DNA of 64,000 nucleotides from Lichenostomus cassidix (Eukaryota; Chordata; Aves; Passeriformes; Meliphagidae). The notes under the pieces are model-generated. The model saw only the letters and a program-made list of their open reading frames with translations. It was not told where the DNA came from and did not search any database. Where the stretch lies: NCBI GenBank assembly GCA_008360975.2, contig CM039182.1:100781443-100845442 (forward strand). The letters run 5' to 3'. Position 1 is the stretch's first letter. Each line of letters opens with the position of its first letter. Shown piece by piece: positions 27,501 to 42,500 of the stretch. A program made the translations under genes and the position numbers.

Positions 27501-30500
27501 CCTCCTTGCCATAGGTCAGAACCAGAAAAATGTGAAAGTCTTAACTTTTTATATAATACTCCTACTGTCTGCTACATACATTAACATTTACGATGGAAAA
27601 TGTTGAAGACCTCCCACCTCCAGTTGTTCAAGAATTTCTTGTTTAGCATCCCCTGCAGACTATAACAGATTTGCTGGAATACACATCTCTGCATCCTCAG
27701 ATGAATACTCTGTGTGTTTGCAAATGTCTACGGGACTGGCATGCCAGAAAGCCAAGCTTGTTAATAGCTCCAGACAGTTCTCACTGGAGTTTCTGTGTGC
27801 CTCTAATATACACCTCAGTATTCACCCCGAGAAGACCATGTGTAATTTCTCTGCACAGAGCCAGAATCTGTGCAGTGGATCAAAAGAGCCTTGGGGTTGA
27901 TATCAGTAATTTCCTGCTATTCCATGTCCTTAAATATTGGCTCAAAGGAATAGCCTCCAAGGAAGCTCAAACCTTCAGTTTTTCTGCCTTTCTCAACATT
28001 TTGGTAAAGAACTCCCCATTATCACCTTTGGCATCTTAAGTTCAATACCGACAAAACACAATGAACATGAGTCAGAAGTACACACACAAAGCATACCAAA
28101 TTCCTGAGGAACAACAACATTGCATCTCACCACTAACCTAGTGAATAAGGTTCTTTGCAAATCAGTGATTAAAACCCCCTTGTCTGACTAGATTCAAATG
28201 GATTCATGTGATAGGAAGGACACACTTTCTTCTCAGGTAGACTTCAACTTCTAGATCATTCATGGCATCACTTATCCTACGATATGGGCAAGGACTTCTG
28301 AATCAATCCTACCCACAAAGATGGCCACAAGGCTAATTTAAAGAGTGCCATTGTTCCCAAATCCCCAGCTAGTACTGAGAAAAGTTGTTCCACCATCCCA
28401 GTGAGCCTGGGTGAGTGACTCCAGACCCCAGCAGGAGCAGGAACATATGTCCAGGCTCTGAGAGGTGGGAAAGTAGGTCACTTGCATCTCCCAAACACTA
28501 TAAAATTATAAAAAATCTTCTGGGTTGAACTTTTGGAGCAGTGCTGAGGTGGCATGGGATTAGTTCTTCTCCTCATCTCACTTCCTCAGCAGTGGCACCA
28601 ACCTGCACACACAGCACTTGGTCTGTTGAATTCCTTCTTCCAATTCTGACCTGTGTGAGAACAACTCCTATGCCCTGGTCATACTTCCTGCTCCTGCTTT
28701 TTCTACAATGTATTGGTAAATGTAAAAAGGGGACCAATAGATTTTATGTAAGTCCTGTCCAAAGGATGTGAAATCTTGGAGGACATTTTTCAACATGTTT
28801 CAGGGAACAAAGAAAAGGACTACACATATTCCTGCATGGAGCTTGACCCCGTGCTAGGTTCATTTTCTCCAATCCCAGCACAAAAAGCGATGCCCAACAG
28901 GCTGTGCTGATCTTGGCAACACCATGTCCCTCCCTTCATGCCCTGGAGAAGGAGGCTGCCCTGAGTCTGGCACGGAGTGGCAGCTCTTCCCCTGCACAAA
29001 CCCAGAGCCCAAATCCCCCAACAATGCTGCAGCCCACAAGTGACTGAAGATCTGTTGTGCAGCTGTTCCTCTCACACACCAACCCACACAAATCCTGTGG
29101 CTCCAACTTTGCTGGGAAGGTACAGAGCACCAGTAAATCCTATTTTATTACAGTCAGGATTAAGCTTACACATCCATGATGGCAGTTTAAACCCTGCTAA
29201 AAAAACTTCTTAAAATCATGCACCATCTAAAAACTGGACTCTCAGGTTTCCTAAAAAATCTGTGATATTTTCATTCCTTCACTTGCTTTTGGGAGAAAAT
29301 CTTGAAAGAAAAGGCCTTTCAGTTGAATTACTGACTAGATGTCGATCTGGCAATTTCCATTAAAAAAAATTCCATAAGTAAGCAGTAAGATGATATAGTC
29401 TACTGTAATTTATTTTGTCAGAGAAAAATTACACAAGCAACTGCATTATTAGGATGGACTATTTTTAATTAAAGTTCCTGAGGGAAAGATAGGCATCAAC
29501 TAAGAAAAGCCAGCCATGTCCGGAAGCTGTATTGAGAATAAAAAGATGAAATGCCAAAACACATTACAGAAATGGACATTTGACATTTGAATGAGGATTT
29601 CTAATAGCTCAGATGCAGGAAGAATATGAAACTGGAGTTTCATTTTAGGGCCGATTCAGATATAATCCCTTCTGTTAGGGATTTGGGGCTGTGAAGCTTC
29701 TCAGCTTCAACGAGTGTGCTTTCAGCAATGTTATGCATGTCAGGCTGAGAGACACCTGCATGTTCCCTTTGGGAAGCAAGCTGGGGATGATTACTGACAG
29801 TGCCTGAAAGAAGAAGCTTCTGCAGGAAATCCCTGCAAGCTAATGGGACCCCAGGTAATCTCCAAGTTCAATATATACTTAAATCCTAAATCAAGTGTTG
29901 CCTTCATTCCTAAAACTGGTGGTAGCATTTGCACTTGTACGACGGGTCTGGTTGCTCACTTCATACTGATGCATGCCTAGTCTCCTTTGAATCTTCCTAA
30001 ATCCTTGCCCTTCAGTGATAATCATGTAGCAGTGAGATTCACAGACTGGTGACTTGTTTATGCTGTCTACCCAACAAGTTATTCTGTAATAGCTTCTGCC
30101 TCCGGCAACTCTCTGTGCCAGTATAAAAGTCACTTTGTCTTAGGCTGGAGGAGCAAAGTCAGCAGCAGAAACACTTTTTCTACAGTAAACACTGAGGGGA
30201 AATGATAGGGGTTTAAAGATTGCTGTTAAAAGCTGTGATTTGGAGGGCAGCCAGTGAAAGGATCCCCAAATCACACAGTAACTCCTTAGGCACGCACATA
30301 TTGCAATTCTAATCAGAAAACCAAAATAAAATACAAAGCTGCTTTCAAACATATTCCTGAACATTCTACTGTAGCTGCAGTTAAAGAATAAGAATTCATT
30401 GCATAGTAGTTGGGCCCTGAAGCCCAATGGCTATCCCTATTCAAGAGGTCAGGAATAAACAGGTAAAAAGTAGTATATGTTTTAAATAATCCTGTGCCTC

Positions 30501-33500
30501 ACTTTCTCCCATCAGTAAATCTGGAGTAAATCACACAGATAACTCCATGATGCAATTTATTAACCTTCCTGAAATACAGTGAGGGTCTCTGACTAAAAAC
30601 ATTTAGATAGCCCCAAACACATTGCTAAATGTCAGTAAACATTCTGAAATACCTTCTTTTCATTTTTTTGAGTATGAAAAAGCTACTCATACTTGAAGCA
30701 GTTATATTGGCTAAAAATGTGTTAAAGATTACTCATAATCCTTGCATACACAACAGCACTGCACATTCAGTAATTTTTTTCTCAAGGAATGTTTTCTTTC
30801 TTGTCTCTGCAATAGTAAACAGTGATACTTTAAATTGATTTTAGCATATTCTTTCTTTTTTCTTTATTATCTATCTTTTCCCACTACTGTTTATGTCCCC
30901 CTGGAACTCAGTGGAGACAGTCCTCGAGCTTGACAGCATTAGCAGCGAATCTCCTTTGCCTCAAATGAGTCTCAGGCTGACATTAGATAGGACTCCCTGG
31001 ATGTGGCTCACCAGCAGTTTGCATGTGGCTACTCCCTGCCACACCCAAATAGGAAAACAAGGCATCAGACACTGTTTACACCATTGCAAGAAATGCTGTA
31101 AACATCATGAGATCATCACAGGAAATTCACATAGTGAAAAAACAGGGAATTAATAATACAAACAGAGGAATGCTTCCAAGCAAATAGACTTCATGCAAAA
31201 AGAGGAAGAGGACAGTGTTTTCCAACCTCTGCTGCACCAAAGAAGAAATGCCAATTGCAAATTAAAATCACAGTGCTTGTATTTCATTAAGGTTAGGAAG
31301 GAATTTCTGTCTGCACTCTGATAGCTGTTTGTGCCAGCCAAAAGTGAATTTATGGCATAATTGAAATTACATTCCTTTTCTGCTACTCACTTGCTTCTGA
31401 TGAGCATCATTATGCTGAAGCAATTTATCATGTTTTATATCTGAAAGAGCTCTTCTGTTTCCACAATCCTACCCTTTGTACCATCATTCTCTAAAAATCT
31501 GAGCATTATGATTTCCTTCCCCCTTCTGGTTCCCTTTCATGAAAACTTTTCTGACAATAGTGAGACAGAATCCAGAGGATGCACACAACCCCAGATAACT
31601 ATTAAATCTTCTGAGAATTAAGACGTACTTTCACTGTCACAGGTGAATTTTCACTTTGAGCCTTTGGCTCCAGTGCCTCTTATCTAGCAAATTCCCCAAA
31701 GAAGAGCAGAAGAGAGACAGCCACCTGCAGCTGGTACATCTGTAAGTAGGCAAGCACTGTGCAGCTGCCCCAGGTGCACAGCAGATCAGGAGACTGCTCT
31801 GCAAGAGGAATATTTGTACATTTGTACATTTTGTAGTTCCCCCTGATGCTTGGCAAAGAAAGGAAAGGAGACCTGTTCGTTTCCATTCCTTCTGGCAGAC
31901 AATAAATTATCCACTACTGAAGGCAGAAGCTGGGGGGTGGCTGGTGCCCTCAGATGTGCAGTTGCAAGAGGCTACCTCTGCTTATCATAGCAGAGAACAG
32001 TCAACCCATGCCAAGGAATACAGTCTGTCAGCAGAACCTTTTCTTACTGCTGTTTACAAACAAACCTTACTCCATGCTGAGATTTCAGGACTGGCAATCA
32101 AAAAGTACCCTAAAGAGATTTACCCTGAAGGTCTGCTTGATCAAACAGCAAGCCCCAGATGCTGCTTTAAAAATGATTTCCAAGAACAGAAATACCTTTT
32201 AAACTTTTAACTGCTAAACCTCACCTAGTCCAGATTTTAGCTCATTACCTGTTGCCACAATGCTGAACTGACAGTCTGGAGTTGACAAAATGGTATTAAA
32301 TATGGGGGAAAGGGACTGTGTGGCTTCTGGATCCCACACTGTATGGGCAGAGGAGTGGGCACTCCACCATAAAACTCCAATCAAAGGGTTTTTCAGCCAA
32401 CTTTTAAGAGTATCCACACTTGAAAGATACTGAAGTTTCATATTTTATTTGGCTACAGCCAAAATACTGCATTAATCCTCAGGCACTTGTTTGCTGTTGG
32501 ACATCAAACCAAAATAATGGGCGCTTTGATCCACGTGTATTAGTCTAAAGGATTAATTATGTCTGTAAGAATAATAAGCAATTTGAGACAGAAAAAAATC
32601 TTTTAGCTTGGAAGTCTGCCTCTGGAGACAGCCACTGTTACCCATGAAGGCTTGACTTGATCTCACTACACAGCTGGCTTCTCTTTAAATCAGACCTTTG
32701 ACTTCTCTAGAGATCCAAGTTCCCTACATCCAGTCCCTTGTAAATATGTAAGTATTGTCATCAGTTTCTCCCATGTATCAAAATTCCTATGAAGTGAATG
32801 CTAAACTCCTAGAAAGCTTAACATGGACATATTTTTCCTTACCTGGGCAGTAATGGGATAAGTTACTTTTAATTTTACCATCTCAGTCCCCAAGGCTGTG
32901 TTTGAAACACACAGTCATAACAAAAAAAAATTAAAAAATAGGTCTACAATTAAAGGAAAAAAAACAAAGTAAAAGGCCAAAGTTATTACCCCATGAGCTT
33001 AAAAAAATAACAGCAGGTAGCTATAATCATTCTGACATTCTGATATCTGCTCACTTCTGGTCAAATTCTCCATCTTCTATCAAAGAGGAAAAGATAAGTT
33101 GTCACTGTTACGCATGCCATACAGGCAGAGTCTGAGTACCTGGCTACAATAGCTAGAAGTGCTGTCAAAAAAATCCCTAAATGCAGAGTCACTAATGATT
33201 TCATTGTGGTACATCTTTCATTTGAAAATAATAGTCAGTACTTTAATGGAGAAAATAGAAGCTCAATAAATCCTTAATGATGCCGAGTCTCTTTTATGCT
33301 AGCAGTTTTACTTGGCAAAAACAATTCTTAGAAATGTCAACCTGCCAATCTGGTTTAAGGTTTTAAACCTTTATTACAAATTTCAGAGGTAGACTAGAAA
33401 TATTTCTGTTAATGGCTTTGTTTGAAATGTCTTGATTATGGATGATCAGCTATGAGCAGCAGATTCTTGCAACACAAGAAGACCTTGAACAGAAAATCAA

Positions 33501-35795
33501 AGCTAAATCAACATCATCCCAAGGCTTTCTATTCCTCATTGCCCATCACAAGGTTCCAAGTGGTTACTGCCACATCCTCCTCAACCAGCAGGTCTTCATA
33601 TGAAACAGGAGTAAAATAAGCCTTCAGTGGTGGGCGATTTATCTGAACTATTTCCTCTCCTGACTGCCCAAGAGGAAATCTCATATTCTTCCCCTTCTCC
33701 TCTCTGAGCTGCCAAGTAAAACCCAACTTCAAGGCTTCAGAGCAAGAGACACAGTGACCAAGTGTGGAATCAAATCAGTTGCAGACCAGGAAAGGGATGA
33801 AAAGGTGGCTTCAATTTTAAAGATCAGATTATAATTTGACAAGGACGACAACATTTGCATTCTAATTAGTGCTCCTGTCCCCCTCAATTATGTCGGCTGA
33901 TGACCTGGAGTAAAGGTGCCAGGATCCAATCAACACCCACATCTAAAACCAGTTAACAGACTGTCAGGTTCAGTTGTGAAAATGCCTTTATTAGTAACTG
34001 GTTTTAGCGAATCCTGGAAAGCATTGTCAGTCTTTATACACTGAGAATTACATGCTGGTTGGTTGAGGAAACTGAAGCCTTCAGAAAGGCTTTCTTTTTA
34101 CAAACCAAACTCTCTTTTGGTTTGTATTCACAGTGAGAAATCATGTAGTAGTGTGACAAAGTTCTTTATTTTAATACCAGATTCTTTGAAAAAGGATGGT
34201 ACTTCTTGTGGAGCATTATGTTGTGGATACCTGTGGGATATTGTATCCAAAGCCTTTTCTTGCTCTTACTTTTAAGGAAAGCATCCATGAAGACAAAAAG
34301 CATGTGTGAAATGCCCATGTCAACATTGACCATTCCCCAAAGGCTCCCTCTTCCTTCCCTTTGACTAGGAAAATTACTGTCAAATTTTTCTCCTGATCAT
34401 CTTGTAGCAAAGAAGCAATGCCAAAGTTCTCCACAGTGTTTATTCATGCCAGCTCGGAAGGACAGCAATTCATGCAATGTTCCTGTTTCTTCCAACAGCT
34501 TGATAGCACAAAACTGTGCTCAATGAAAGGCAGCTGCAGGAGTGCCAATGGCTCATCTTCCTGTGCAGAACCACAGGAACTCGTTCTATTTTTCACATTT
34601 CCCCCTGAAGAATACACAATTTCTTGCATATGGTTATTTTTGCCAGAATTGTGTCCAAAAGAAGCAAGAGACATCTCTGAATTTGTGTTATTTAAATTAC
34701 AGTCTCCTCCATGGCTGTGTGAACTGGTGGACTATTCACTCAAACAAAACTGAACAGATGCAAAGCTTTACCCGAGAGTGAAATCAACACTGTAGGATAA
34801 AAACCACCCTGACTTTAATATTCACTGACATATTGTTTTCCATTTTGTTTGGTTTTTTGCACTTACTACAGTCAGGCCCAGAATGGAAGTGACAAATTAT
34901 CCCACCACGGGAATGTTCTCACGGTATTTTCATGCAAACTGAGAGCAGGTGGAACCATAAATAGCAGAAAAAGCTTCCTGTTTAAAGATTTTTTTGCTTG
35001 CCTGAAATCCTGACCTAGGGGAGCAGCTTCTGGCAGCAACTGTAAAATAACTTGCAAAATGATGTATCTCAGGCCTCAGCACTGCTGTCCCAAGGTGTGT
35101 CTGAAGTCCTGCACATCCCACCTGCCCCTAACCTCGAGGGCTGGTTTGCATATACTGGAGAACTTTGTGTTCAACTTAGCATTCCTATCTGAAATATACT
35201 GAGGAAAATCCTAGGGTGAAGAAGAAAAGGAAGGAAAAGAAGACATGAGAATCCAACCAAGGAGGGACACGTAGAAGGGGAAGGAGGAAAGCTGATCTGT
35301 TTGACCATCTGAGGAAAACCAGGACACCAAAAGAGAGGAGTGGTATGCTGGACATTTTAAAGATATACTCTCACTAATTTTTTATCCTTTTTTTTTAAGG
35401 AAAGTAACCATAATTTCTTTTTCCTTTCTCTTGTGAAGGCAATCCAGAAACTATATTCACATACCCTGACAGCTGACCACAACAGTGGAGAACATAATAG
35501 CTATCATTCTACAATTTTGGTACATAATGGTTAAGGTACAACAGGAAGCTCCTTCCCACAAGTGATTCCCACCATTTCACATTCTTATAAGAAATGTAAA
35601 ACCTACATTACAGTTCCTCCCTAAACTATTACGGGAAGGAGACAATTATCTCCTATAATTGTCCTCAGTTAATGATACTTGTGGCAATATGTGCTAAATC
35701 TTCCTGTTTGGGAAGTAAATTCCCTGTTAGTAAATTCATCATAAAAGACACATGAGCATGGCAACAGAAAAGCAGAGGGATTCCTTAGTAAGGAG

Positions 35796-36521
35796 GACTT
35801 TGGGAATGACCAGCCTGTCAGCCTCACCTCTGTGCCTGGGAAGATCATGGAACAGATCCTCCTAGAAGCTATGCTAAGGCACATGGAGGACAGGGAAGTA
35901 ATGCAGAGACAGCCAGCATGGCTTCACCGAGGGCAAGTCCTGCCTGACCAACCTGATGGTCTTCTGTGATGGAGTGACTCCATCAGTGGGCAAGGGAAGA
36001 GCTAACAGATGCCATCTGTACTTCTGTAAAGCCTCTGACATTGTCTCCCACAACATCCTTCTCTCAAAATTGGGGTGATATGGATTTGATGGCTGGCCTG
36101 TTTTGTGGATGAGGAATTGGTTGGATGGTCACAATCAGACTGTAGTGGTCAATGGCTCAATGTCCAGGTGGAAGGGCTCTGGGGACACCTTATAGCAGCA
36201 TTTAAAAATTAAAGGGGTCTTATAAGAACAATGAGAACAGGCTTTTTAATAAGGCCTATTGCAACAAGACAAGGTATAAAGGTTTTAAAGTGATAGAAGA
36301 TGGATTTGGATTGGACATAAAGAAGAAATTTTTATGATGAGGGTGGTGAAACACTGAAACAGATTTCCCAGAGAGGTAGTAAATCCCCCATCCCTAGAAA
36401 CAGGTCAGACTGGGGCTCTGAACAACCTGATCTAGTTGAAGATGTTCTTGTTCATTCCAGATGGGTTGGACTAGATGACATTTAAGGGTCCCTCACAACT
36501 CAAACTCTTATTATTCTATGA
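35796..36521 (+). mobile_element. CR1 LINE, internally deleted, with reverse-transcriptase remnant
   Basis: The first part (to about 36185) encodes a recognisable piece of the CR1 reverse transcriptase. From 35820 the plus frame reads [19 protein letters not shown], and later frames continue the thumb-proximal text with frameshifts and stops. At about 36186 the sequence jumps to the CR1 3' end (CCTTATAGCAGC, then GAGGGTGGTGAAACACTG, CCCAGAGAGGTAGT) and finishes with TTGGACTAGATGAC and a terminal ATTATTCTATGA. Roughly the last half of the RT domain and following sequence is missing, so this is one element with an internal deletion or two adjacent fragments in the same orientation. It is a dead copy. 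Confidence 0.9.
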
Positions 36522-39500
36522 AGGACCAGACTCTTGAGAACTGAAAGAAGAGATGAACAAAAAAAATCCTCAACTATTTTTTATAGGAAAGTATATATGA
36601 TGGAAAACATTAAAGAGAAAAACAATATAAAGATTTTCAGATTTGTGTCTGCCTTAGGACTGTTTTATCGTATAATTTATTTACTTTATTCCCTTCTCCA
36701 TCTCTTCAAAGTCTGCTGTTTTGACACCACTGAACTCAGGGAGGGGAATTTATCTTGAACTCTGCGCACAGCAGTGATGAGGTGAGCTGCCTTCACCAAT
36801 CTCTGCACAAGACCCACTTTCTCTTGGCACAGCTGACTGAGGCAAGAGCACACTGAAGAGATTGGACTGTAACTATTTTGGAGTGATCCCTGAGAAAGAG
36901 GCCTTAAATAGACCAATACGTACATCTGGCAGTCTCAGATGGATCGTTGTGCTTCTTCTGCCCACGTAGGCATTATGTTGATGTCCCTAAATATCAGGAC
37001 AACTTATACTCCTCAGCTCTGGCTACTATTGTTGGAGCAAGACCTAAAATTTTCATATTTGGGTAAGAATATCTTGTAATGTTTATTTGGGCTAGAGCTT
37101 CCATCTTGTGACAAAATATACAGTAAAAAGAATAGAAAACACAGAAATCAGAAGTAATGCACCCATTAGGGGCAGACTGTCATTTTTCTAGTGATTGAAC
37201 CAACATTATGGGTACTTAAAGAACTTCAGGCTTTCTCACATCAAGGCACATCAAACCCAAACCCAAATCAAGTGAAGGCTTTGCCATGCCTCCTCCCACA
37301 AAGCAGACACTGTCTCCTTCTCAAGCATTTGTCAGCAGGCTGAGTATAGGAACAGGGTAAAAAAATATCCTAACCTTGCCACGAGCTCCCAGCTGATATA
37401 ACTGCCGGCAAAACCAAGGAGTGTGTGGGGATCACTCCTGTAGGGGTGAGAAAGGGGCTGAAGTACTACACACACCACTGCTTTGGCATGGATTGGGTTT
37501 GCAAAAAAAGCAAGATGGGTGAAAGTATCCTCATCTGTGACCTGAAGAAACAGGTTATTTACAGAAAGCAGCAAAATGTGCTGATTAGAAGTTGCTTGAA
37601 GAGTCACAAGTGCGTAATTCCACCTCTTTACCACTTAAACCCTTTTCCTGACCTACTTGCACCAGCTGACTCCATTTTTCCCTTTCAGGGGAAAGGAGAA
37701 CTTCTTGACAGATCCAGGCAATGTGTGGCACTCTGCCAAGCTGGGCTGCCTTTCAGCCAGCAAGGCTTTGGGCAGTGGAGCCGGGCTTACCTGCACAGTG
37801 CCAGGTATGGAGAAGAGGGAAAGTCCAGTGCCCTAGCATGTGGCAATGCAAAACTTGCCAAGACACTCAGATCTTTGCCTCTCATTCATCCCCTGACAGC
37901 TTGAGTAGTGCAATGTTAATAATTCATAAGTTATCTGTGCAATAAGTTACGTTCTCCTTTTAAAAATAGAGCTAGAGAAGCAAGTCTAAATAATTAATTT
38001 CAGAAGAGAAATAATCAAGTAACCCTTTCCAAGAAGGACAAAAATCAATAGCTCTGACTTTTTTTCACCTTGCTAAGCATTTCCAGACAGTACCATCCCC
38101 ACACCTGCCAATGCTCCAGTGTGACATGTATTCGTAAGTGCAGCATCCTCACAATGAAAACCACAGGCAATCTGGAAAATTTGTTAAGAAACGATGCATC
38201 TCACAAAGCTCCTCTTCTCACCCCGACAGACTGTCTCTTCCTGTTTTCCATCCTGCTACCCTGAGCTCCAGATGCTGGGATGAAATTACCAGTGATGTGA
38301 GATGCAAACAGTTGGCGCTGCTCACCGGAGCCAGCCCGAGGGCGCCAGGGAAGCTGTGCCTCCCAGGAGTGGTGGCACTGAGCTGGCCAGTGATGCCAGC
38401 TCTTCACTGAGCACCAAGCCAAGGGAGCTTTTTTACAGTTTTGTACCCCCTTCCTCCTTCAGCTGGAGCTCCCTGATGTGCACGAGGCTACATTCACTTG
38501 GATGCCTGGCTCTGACCTGTGCTGGCTCCTCTGAGTTCTGGGAGGAAAGCAGGGAGGGCAGGGCATGAGATATTTCTGAAACTGCAATGCCCTGGTATCC
38601 ACCTTCACCCCAAACTCTGCTTGACACTTCCCCCAGGAACAGTTGCCAGATGGCTGATGATCTGAATTAGTTTCACCAGAGAGTGGAATGACAGGGGATA
38701 GATACACCTAATCAACTTCAGTGTGCATTTAGCTGTGGATATTCCAGCTCTTTAAATCACAGCTTCTTCACAGATACAGCAGCATGCTGTGAGAGTTTAC
38801 TTCTCCTGAAACAAAGCCTTGCCCACACCTTGGCAAGGAAAAGAAAGGGTACTCTCTTCACCTATGCCCCAATTGAAAAACAGTTTAGAATATGGAGAGC
38901 ATACACTAATGTTTTCCCCCAGAATAGCACTGGAAGGATTTGCTAATATTTTGCAAGGGTTTGCTGAAGAAAACCTTTAATTATATTATGGATATATTAA
39001 GGGAAGGAATGAAAAAAAAGTCTATATTTTTCAAATGAAAATGTCACAGAGACTACAGTTTGTTTGCACTGTCACCGCTGAAGCCCATGTGACAGACAGC
39101 AGGATTATTTTTGGTAACTGGGTGGAGGATGGGGAGACTGATACACTATTTGAACTTCTCCATGCCAGTCTCTGCTATTGAAAAAGTTACCAAAAGGCTT
39201 CTGCTATGTAGTAATAAAAATGCATGATTATTGGAGCTCAGAGAAATTTCACTAATCATACAAAGAAGGTTTCTTTATAACTAACCACTACCTGGAAAAT
39301 CATAGAGCTATGGTACGTCATTTTTCCTGCTGTAAATGCCATCACTCAAATGTAATTTCTCCTTATGCAAAAGCCAGTTGTGGTCCTTCAAAGTATTTGG
39401 GAGTAATGAAGGGGGTGAGTCAGTGGAAGCCAATGCCTGGGCTGAGAGACTCCCTCCACTCAGGCTGAGTAACAGAAGAGTAGGGATTTTGGATCAGACA

Positions 39501-42500
39501 GGTCTGGATCTGATCAGCAGAATCACTGTTCAGCAAAATCACTCACTCCAAAAATTATAATAGGATTTGGAAATAGTGTCAGATGATTGCTGGCAAGTCT
39601 GAACAAATAGCAAATACCTAGAAAATAAAGACTAGTTGAAGCTTGGTGGCAACTTATTTGATAAATCATAAATCTTAATTTCAGATGCAGATACTGCTTG
39701 GGGGGGGCTGGATTTATAAACATAAGAGACTGGCACAAAATATCTTGAAAATTTCAGGAGTCTTTTTGTTTAAAGATATTTTTAAATTCCTAAAAAGAAA
39801 TGTGGATGGTGCATTAGAAGATGTATAATATAATTGCTTCAAAAAAACAAAAATCATGTTACTGAGTTTGCTTCCTAACTGCTCTGTTTTTTGAGTCCAG
39901 AGAGATCCATTTCCATTCATTCCCTCCTACCAAGAGGGAGTAGACCATTTCACTATCTGTACAGTTCCTGAAATGCCATAACAAGTATAAATCATTCACT
40001 GTGGGTAGGTAACAATTCATTATTTATCACAGTGAAAAAAAAGATATTGGAGACAAAATGGTGCTGCAGTAAAACTTTCATTCAGTTAATGGGTTTAGTT
40101 ATGATTATTGCATTAGAGCTCATTACTTAAAACTGTCACAAGCACTAAATTCTAAACAGGGTTATTGAGTCAACATAGTGTTCTTGCTTAGTCTTTTTAG
40201 TGTTACTTGAATCTTGTCCCATTTCTCATAAATTTCCCTTCATGTAAACTCACTGACAGCTAAAAAAGGTAATGTATTACAAAAACCAAAGAATTTTCAC
40301 AGTATATCCCTACTTCTGTGAGTAAATTTCATTTGAAAAATGACTGAAAAACATTATGTGCCACCTTAATAAACATGTATAAATTCTTAGCTAGTGAAAA
40401 CATAGGGTAATGTTTTATGCAAACAAGTGTTTTCACCAAAAATCATTTCTTCACCACTTGTGTGCCACTTTGCACCATATCTACGTATTTATATCAAAGA
40501 GGGAAATGTGATTTCAGATTGGAATAATCACACTTTACACACATGCAGCATGTGTTACGCCCTACTTACAAGGCTCATGGCAATGAAAATCACTGTCACA
40601 CTCAGCTCCAGATTTCACAAGCAGCAGCCTCCAGATTTCATTTTGCTATATTATGCTTATAGAGCTGAATTCTTCTATGAGGAGAATGCTCTCCACCTCT
40701 ACTGATGTTGAACAGAGTAGCACACTTACACTTTGGAGCAAATTGCCTCAAAATAATGTCTGAAAGACTTTTCAACTTATCTTGTATAATTCTATCATTT
40801 TTAAAAACTTCGGAATGTAGCTTTTCACTTTGTTAGGACAAACAAATATTTTAACAGAAAACTTTCTTTGACTGTTAAAAGCAACAGTTCTTGAACTGTG
40901 CCTCGAAAATCAGGTGCTGCAGGGGAGGAGAGGAGAATAAGCTTTGGCATTACAACATCGAAAGCAAGTAATGCTCTTGGATGAAAGAGCATTTATAGAA
41001 GTCACTGCCCTAAAAAGCCCACATGTAACCTGGGAAAGCCCATTTATAGTAGGTAGTGTTTTTCATATGAGTCTGTGTCCTGAAGAGTTGTGTTGGAGAC
41101 ATTACCAAGGGCCAGAGGACTTGTACTTCTCTCCTCTCATGCAGAAACAAATGGGAACAGGATTTCTTGCCTTTTGCCTCTACCCTTATTTGTAAAAACA
41201 TCCGTGAATGTGAGCTGCTGCCATGTCCCTCCATCAGCTGGAAGTGGTTTCCTGAGTGAAGATTCCCAGAGAAATGGTCCCAACAACCTGAAGGGCCTGA
41301 AGCACAAATGATACCAACTGAATTTAGGAGCTGACCAAGAAAATCTCAGTGTCATGTGGGAGGCAGCTGCTACAACAGAGGTCCTTGCAAGGCAGAAAGC
41401 AACACCTCCAATTGTTCCCCCTTGGGTTCTTCTGCTTTCAGTGGCCCTAAGAGAGACTGTCACCTGCTTGATACAGCCAACACACAACCAAAAAGTGCCC
41501 CTTTCTTCCCAGTTACACAGTCCTCATTCATTTCTTGCTAACTATGATAGTACTCACATCAAATCTTGCAGCAGCTGCTACCCCTGTCCTTATTCCTCCC
41601 CTCTCTTTTTCAGGTCTGGCAGGGCTGCCCTTCCCCAGCAGTGTCAGTGCTGCCACAACTCTGCCTCTTTCTCTGCCCTGGCTCACAACACCAAACCCAG
41701 ACAAAGGGCATAGGAAAAGACACTTTTAGCAGCTAAAAACAACCAACCTAATCATTCTCCTCATGGGGAACAGAAGAGGGCCCTGTGCCATCTCAGTGCC
41801 TTTCTACAATTAGTAGCAAAAATGTTTTTTTCTTCCCCAGGTAACAAGTTTTCAGAGAGAGGATTACTCTGAAAAGTATTGCTTGCAGAGGAATTAATGA
41901 ACACTGTACATAAAGGCAGCCAACACTTGCAAAGCATGATTTCCTTGTTGTCTACACTCAGACTAAATATAGATCATCTATTTGTGAAATATCTTTCCTG
42001 AGAAAATACAAGAAGCTCCTAGAGATGTCCTGGTGGTTCCAAGGAAATGATGTTTGAGTTGAATTAGATGTTGAGTGGAGATGTTGAGTTCTCAAAGAAA
42101 ATCCACTTGCTATTGTCAAGCCTTTGAGAAAAGTTCTGATTTGTAGATGCTCTGAAGAGAATTGTTAAGGGCTTTGCATTGGTGCAAAGGAAAGCAAACT
42201 TTGGAAAAAAGTGTTCTGAATGCTTGCTGGTTGATTGATGGAGAGAAATTCTTAACATACATCAACATTTCTCATGAGGTGCATTAGGATATTAGGAAGG
42301 GGGAAATGACAGTTGCAGGGATGTTGCTGAGGTAATTTGTTAGTGATGGAGTAATTTTTTTTCTCTCCTGGCAGCCTATTGGCTCAAATGGCAATGTTAA
42401 TAACCCAGACAACACGAGGAAAAAGCAAGTAAGCCTTGGCAGAGATATGTGTGCTTATCCAATCTGTGAGGGCACGCTGCCTTTGCTTCTAAAACTGTAA

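Larger units (their letters stand above)
22513..35795 (-). other. MTCL1: MTCL1 intron 3, middle part
   Basis: Unique AT-rich intronic DNA. Notable items are the inverted repeat at 24556-24599, a low-complexity A/AAAG run at 23388-23419, and a block at about 33.82-33.90 kb with adjacent octamer and TAATTA motifs. No coding exon, RNA gene or further recognisable CR1 was identified. Confidence 0.8.

Noticed and set aside
37425..37904. Plus-strand 159-codon ORF
   Set aside because: It starts at GTG, shows no domain or biased composition, and lies inside an intron of the opposite strand. A chance open frame is the simplest explanation.
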